Source: Pedosphaera sp.
Lineage (GTDB): Bacteria; Verrucomicrobiota; Verrucomicrobiia; Limisphaerales; UBA9464
DNA length: 13,627 nucleotides
Assembly: GCA_009695405.1 (NCBI GenBank)
Contig: SIAZ01000081.1
Coordinates: 1 to 13,627, forward strand
Direction: 5' to 3'
The position numbers were made by a program, and so were the translations under genes. Below the pieces are notes generated by a model. It saw nothing but the letters and a program-made list of their open reading frames with translations. It was not told the origin of the DNA and did not search any database. Shown one piece after another: positions 13,513 to 13,627 of the stretch (position 1 is its first letter; the number at the start of each line of letters is the position of its first letter).

Positions 13513-13627
13513 GCTGGACTACCGGTGGCAAAGAGCTCATAAAGCAGGGCGTGCTTAAAGAACTAGTATTGCAAGGGCGACGGATGGGATCTGAGGAAGT
13601 GGAGTGGTTACGGAGATGGATTGAGGA
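13509..13627 (+). CDS. Partial frame resembling the N-terminus of DUF4338/DruA-like proteins
   Basis: This frame is open from the ATG at 13509 to the end of the window (39 codons visible) and overlaps the preceding stop by ATGA. The visible part is KELIKQGVLKELV, then LQGRRMGSEEVEWLRRWIE. This pattern ('GR.....E.v..LR.wIe') resembles the N-terminal helix-turn-helix-like segment of DUF4338 proteins. That group includes the DruA component of Druantia defence systems and related proteins linked to mobile elements. The match is from memory, on a short segment. The following conserved blocks of the family lie beyond the window, so the call is tentative. If right, the neighbouring truncated secreted gene may be interrupted by this element. 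Confidence 0.35.
   Translation, partial: MSWTTGGKELIKQGVLKELVLQGRRMGSEEVEWLRRWIE

Noticed and set aside
1..13627. CRISPR array, tRNA, rRNA or integrase with attachment sites.
   Set aside because: No regularly spaced repeats, no tRNA-like cloverleaf ends and no recombinase gene were seen on either strand.

Overview
This window reads as a chromosomal stretch of a moderate-GC (about 50%), Gram-negative bacterium, most likely a member of the Verrucomicrobiota or a close relative in the PVC group. The indicators are a pseudopilin with an H-x9-DG C-terminal signature, a PEP-CTERM (exosortase-sorted) surface protein, two lipoprotein-type envelope enzymes and a DsbD-type periplasmic reductase. The lineage call is inference, since no rRNA is present. 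Few genes have a clear Shine-Dalgarno sequence, and several of the best starts are TTG or GTG.

Layout. 1-261: AT-rich sequence with tandem hairpins and no convincing gene. 262-2597 (minus): a run reading prepilin-like protein, aldo/keto-reductase-like protein (4-base ATGA overlap) and then recA. The recA frame matches RecA only through the Walker A motif, then leaves the family at about base 262 and stops 18 codons later. 2598-2960: noncoding, with direct and inverted repeats. 2961-4559 (minus): serA, with a complete catalytic domain and ACT domain. 4667-5401 (plus): a membrane-anchored TPR protein, divergent from serA. 5402-5616: an intergenic region with a tiered hairpin in front of a Nudix hydrolase gene (5617-6009, plus). 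6039-8153 (minus): a DsbD/ScsB-type thiol:disulfide transporter. 8263-8997 (minus): a PEP-CTERM protein followed by a strong intrinsic terminator.

9070-9426 is an ambiguous patch where a minus-strand small membrane-protein frame lies opposite a plus-strand frame that looks protein-like but carries one TAG. 9404-10920 (minus): an M48 metalloprotease lipoprotein followed 5 bp later by an NlpC/P60 cell-wall hydrolase lipoprotein, probably one operon. 11036-13210 (plus): a UvrD/Rep/PcrA superfamily 1A helicase whose last residues imitate the SSB acidic tip. 13384-13627 (plus): a short secreted-peptide frame overlapping (ATGA) the start of a frame that runs off the window and resembles the N-terminus of DUF4338/DruA-like proteins.

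The genes are mostly housekeeping: serine biosynthesis, envelope redox, envelope proteolysis and peptidoglycan turnover, nucleotide sanitation, and DNA repair. The points most worth a second look are the broken recA with a structured AT-rich flank, the SSB-like tail on the helicase, the aldo/keto-reductase-like protein that has lost two of its four catalytic residues, and the coupled frames at the right edge.
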